From: Acidobacteriota bacterium
GTDB lineage: Bacteria > Acidobacteriota > Blastocatellia > Pyrinomonadales > Pyrinomonadaceae
DNA length: 6,998 nucleotides
Assembly (NCBI GenBank): GCA_023391155.1
Contig: JAEWBM010000119.1
Span: 1-6,998, forward strand
Direction: 5' to 3'
The notes under the pieces: model-generated
The model's database searches: none
Told to the model about the DNA's origin: nothing
Seen by the model: the letters and a program-made list of their open reading frames with translations, nothing else
Position numbers and translations under genes: made by a program
Part shown: positions 5,923 to 6,998 of the stretch, in pieces
Layout of the letters: the number at the start of each line of letters is the position of its first letter
How positions within the stretch are numbered: position 1 is the stretch's first letter

Positions 5923-6998
5923 ATGGCGAAGATCGTGTTGGCAACGTTTGGGTCGCTGGGGGACCTTCATCCGAAGATCGCGTTGGGGATCGAGCTGAGG
6001 GCAAGGGGGCACGAGGTGACGGTCGCGGCGATGGAATTCTATCGCGAGAAGATCGGACAGATCGGGCTCGGGTTTGAACCGATGGCACCGCACCTGGACC
6101 CGGAGGACACGGGTCTTGGGAAGAAACTGATGGATGCCGAGACGGGCACGGAAGCGATCCTGAAAGGCATTATTATGCCGAACCTACGCGAGATGTACCG
6201 CGACATGATGCGGGCATGCGAGGGGGCGGACCTGCTGGTCTCGGGCGAGATCGCATATGCGGTTAAGTCGGTGGCCGAAAAGACGGGGATCAAGTGGGTC
6301 TCGACGAGCCTTACGCCGATCTCTTTTTTTTCGAGGTATGATCCGCCGGTGCCGCCGCAGGCACCGTGGGCCGAACATTTGAGGCCGCTGGGGCCGCTGT
6401 TTCACGGCGCATTGCTCGCGCTTGGCAAGCTGAGGACGCGGGCGTGGCTGGGTGAATATCGTGAATTTCGGCGGGAGCTGGGCTTGGACCCTCATCACGA
6501 CCCGATCTTTTACGGGAAGAACTCAGAGCGGCTGCATCTGGCGATGTTCTCGCGTGTGTTGGCAGAGCCGCAGCCGGATTGGCCGAAGAGCACGGTCCAG
6601 ACGGGTTTTTGCTTTTATGACGGGCAGGCGGATTCGGGAAAGATGCCGGCGGAGTTGGAAGAGTTTTTGGACAGCGGCGACCGGCCGATAGTCTTTACGC
6701 TGGGGTCGGCAGCGGTGCTGGACCCGAGGGATTTCTTTGAGCAGAGCATTGGGGCGGCAAAGCGGCTGGGGAGACGGGCCGTCGTGCTTTACGGCGTATT
6801 CGGCGAGCAGCCGAAGGGGTTGACGGAAGAGATCGCGGGGTTTGACTATGCACCGTATTCGCGGGTGTTCGCGCGGGCGGCCTGTGTCGTTCATCAGGGA
6901 GGTGCCGGTACGACGGGGCAGGTGCTCAGAGCCGGCGTGCCGCACCTGATAATGCCGTATGGGCACGATCAGCCGGACATTGCGGCGCGATGCAGAAG
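5923..6998 (+). CDS. GT1-family glycosyltransferase (GT-B fold, UGT/Gtf-like), 3' end cut by window edge
   Basis: The frame is open from ATG 5923 to the edge, giving 358 codons without a stop. The protein should transfer a sugar from a nucleotide-sugar donor to a small or lipid acceptor in the cytoplasm. The N-terminal domain opens AKIVLATFGSLGDLHP (2-17); GSLGDLHP (10-17) resembles the GTRGDVQP motif of sterol and antibiotic glycosyltransferases, with D14 or H16 as possible catalytic base. The C-terminal domain has the donor-binding loop FTLGSAA (258-264) and the UGT signature region Y312 to P351, including HQGGAGTT (324-331), RAGVPHLIMP and GHDQP (347-351). About 50-80 residues are probably missing, judging by usual family length. 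The start is fixed by in-frame TGA codons at 5905 and 5914 and the GGTGA at 5912. The acceptor cannot be deduced; the neighbours do not form a biosynthetic cluster. Confidence 0.92.
   Translation, partial: MAKIVLATFGSLGDLHPKIALGIELRARGHEVTVAAMEFYREKIGQIGLGFEPMAPHLDPEDTGLGKKLMDAETGTEAILKGIIMPNLREMYRDMMRACEGADLLVSGEIAYAVKSVAEKTGIKWVSTSLTPISFFSRYDPPVPPQAPWAEHLRPLGPLFHGALLALGKLRTRAWLGEYREFRRELGLDPHHDPIFYGKNSERLHLAMFSRVLAEPQPDWPKSTVQTGFCFYDGQADSGKMPAELEEFLDSGDRPIVFTLGSAAVLDPRDFFEQSIGAAKRLGRRAVVLYGVFGEQPKGLTEEIAGFDYAPYSRVFARAACVVHQGGAGTTGQVLRAGVPHLIMPYGHDQPDIAARCR

Noticed and set aside
1..6998. Sigma-54 -24/-12 promoter that the NtrC-type regulator could act on.
   Set aside because: TGGCA-like words occur (for example near 6082), but none I checked is followed by a TTGC element at the right spacing, and those seen lie inside coding sequence.

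Overview
The window carries seven co-oriented plus-strand genes with tight spacing, high G+C, and a visible excess of G over C on the coding strand. AGG, GGG, CGG and ATA codons are used freely. The gene set is an NtrC-type two-component system, a YihY/BrkB membrane protein, DUF4126 and DUF4349 envelope proteins, and a GT1 glycosyltransferase. Together with the style of the DNA this suggests the chromosome of a Gram-negative-type environmental bacterium. Acidobacteriota (Blastocatellia-like) is my tentative guess, from general impression only. I see no phage, transposon, plasmid, CRISPR, tRNA or rRNA signature.

Layout. Positions 3-3771 form a likely operon: a membrane sensor histidine kinase (3-1505), a YihY/BrkB-family membrane protein (1508-2398) and a sigma-54-dependent response regulator (2419-3771). 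The kinase and regulator look like a ZraS/ZraR- or AtoS/AtoC-type pair with the membrane protein inserted between them. A 167-bp intergenic region follows (3772-3938), rich in 7-bp tandem repeats. Next come a DUF4126 membrane protein (3939-4565), a DUF4349 lipoprotein with a C-terminal membrane anchor (4605-5567) and a 65-residue membrane protein (5564-5761) whose ATG overlaps the DUF4349 stop codon. A second repeat-rich gap of 161 bp (5762-5922) leads to a GT1-type glycosyltransferase that runs off the right edge (5923-6998).

How the genes work together. The kinase should sense an envelope signal through its roughly 160-residue extracytoplasmic region and phosphorylate Asp54 of the regulator, which would then drive sigma-54 promoters. 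I saw no convincing -24/-12 element in the window, so the targets are probably elsewhere. The YihY protein is placed to be a partner or co-regulated product. DUF4349 and the small protein probably form a translationally coupled inner-membrane pair.

The most unusual signal is not a gene. Both larger intergenic gaps are filled with different short tandem repeats that share a 7-bp (or 14-bp) period. They run across stop codons, occupy the place of a Shine-Dalgarno site before one gene, and share an 11-bp word in opposite orientation. A separate 8/9-bp array sits directly against the glycosyltransferase start and supplies its only SD-like sequence. I do not see strong evidence for a wholly new protein system.
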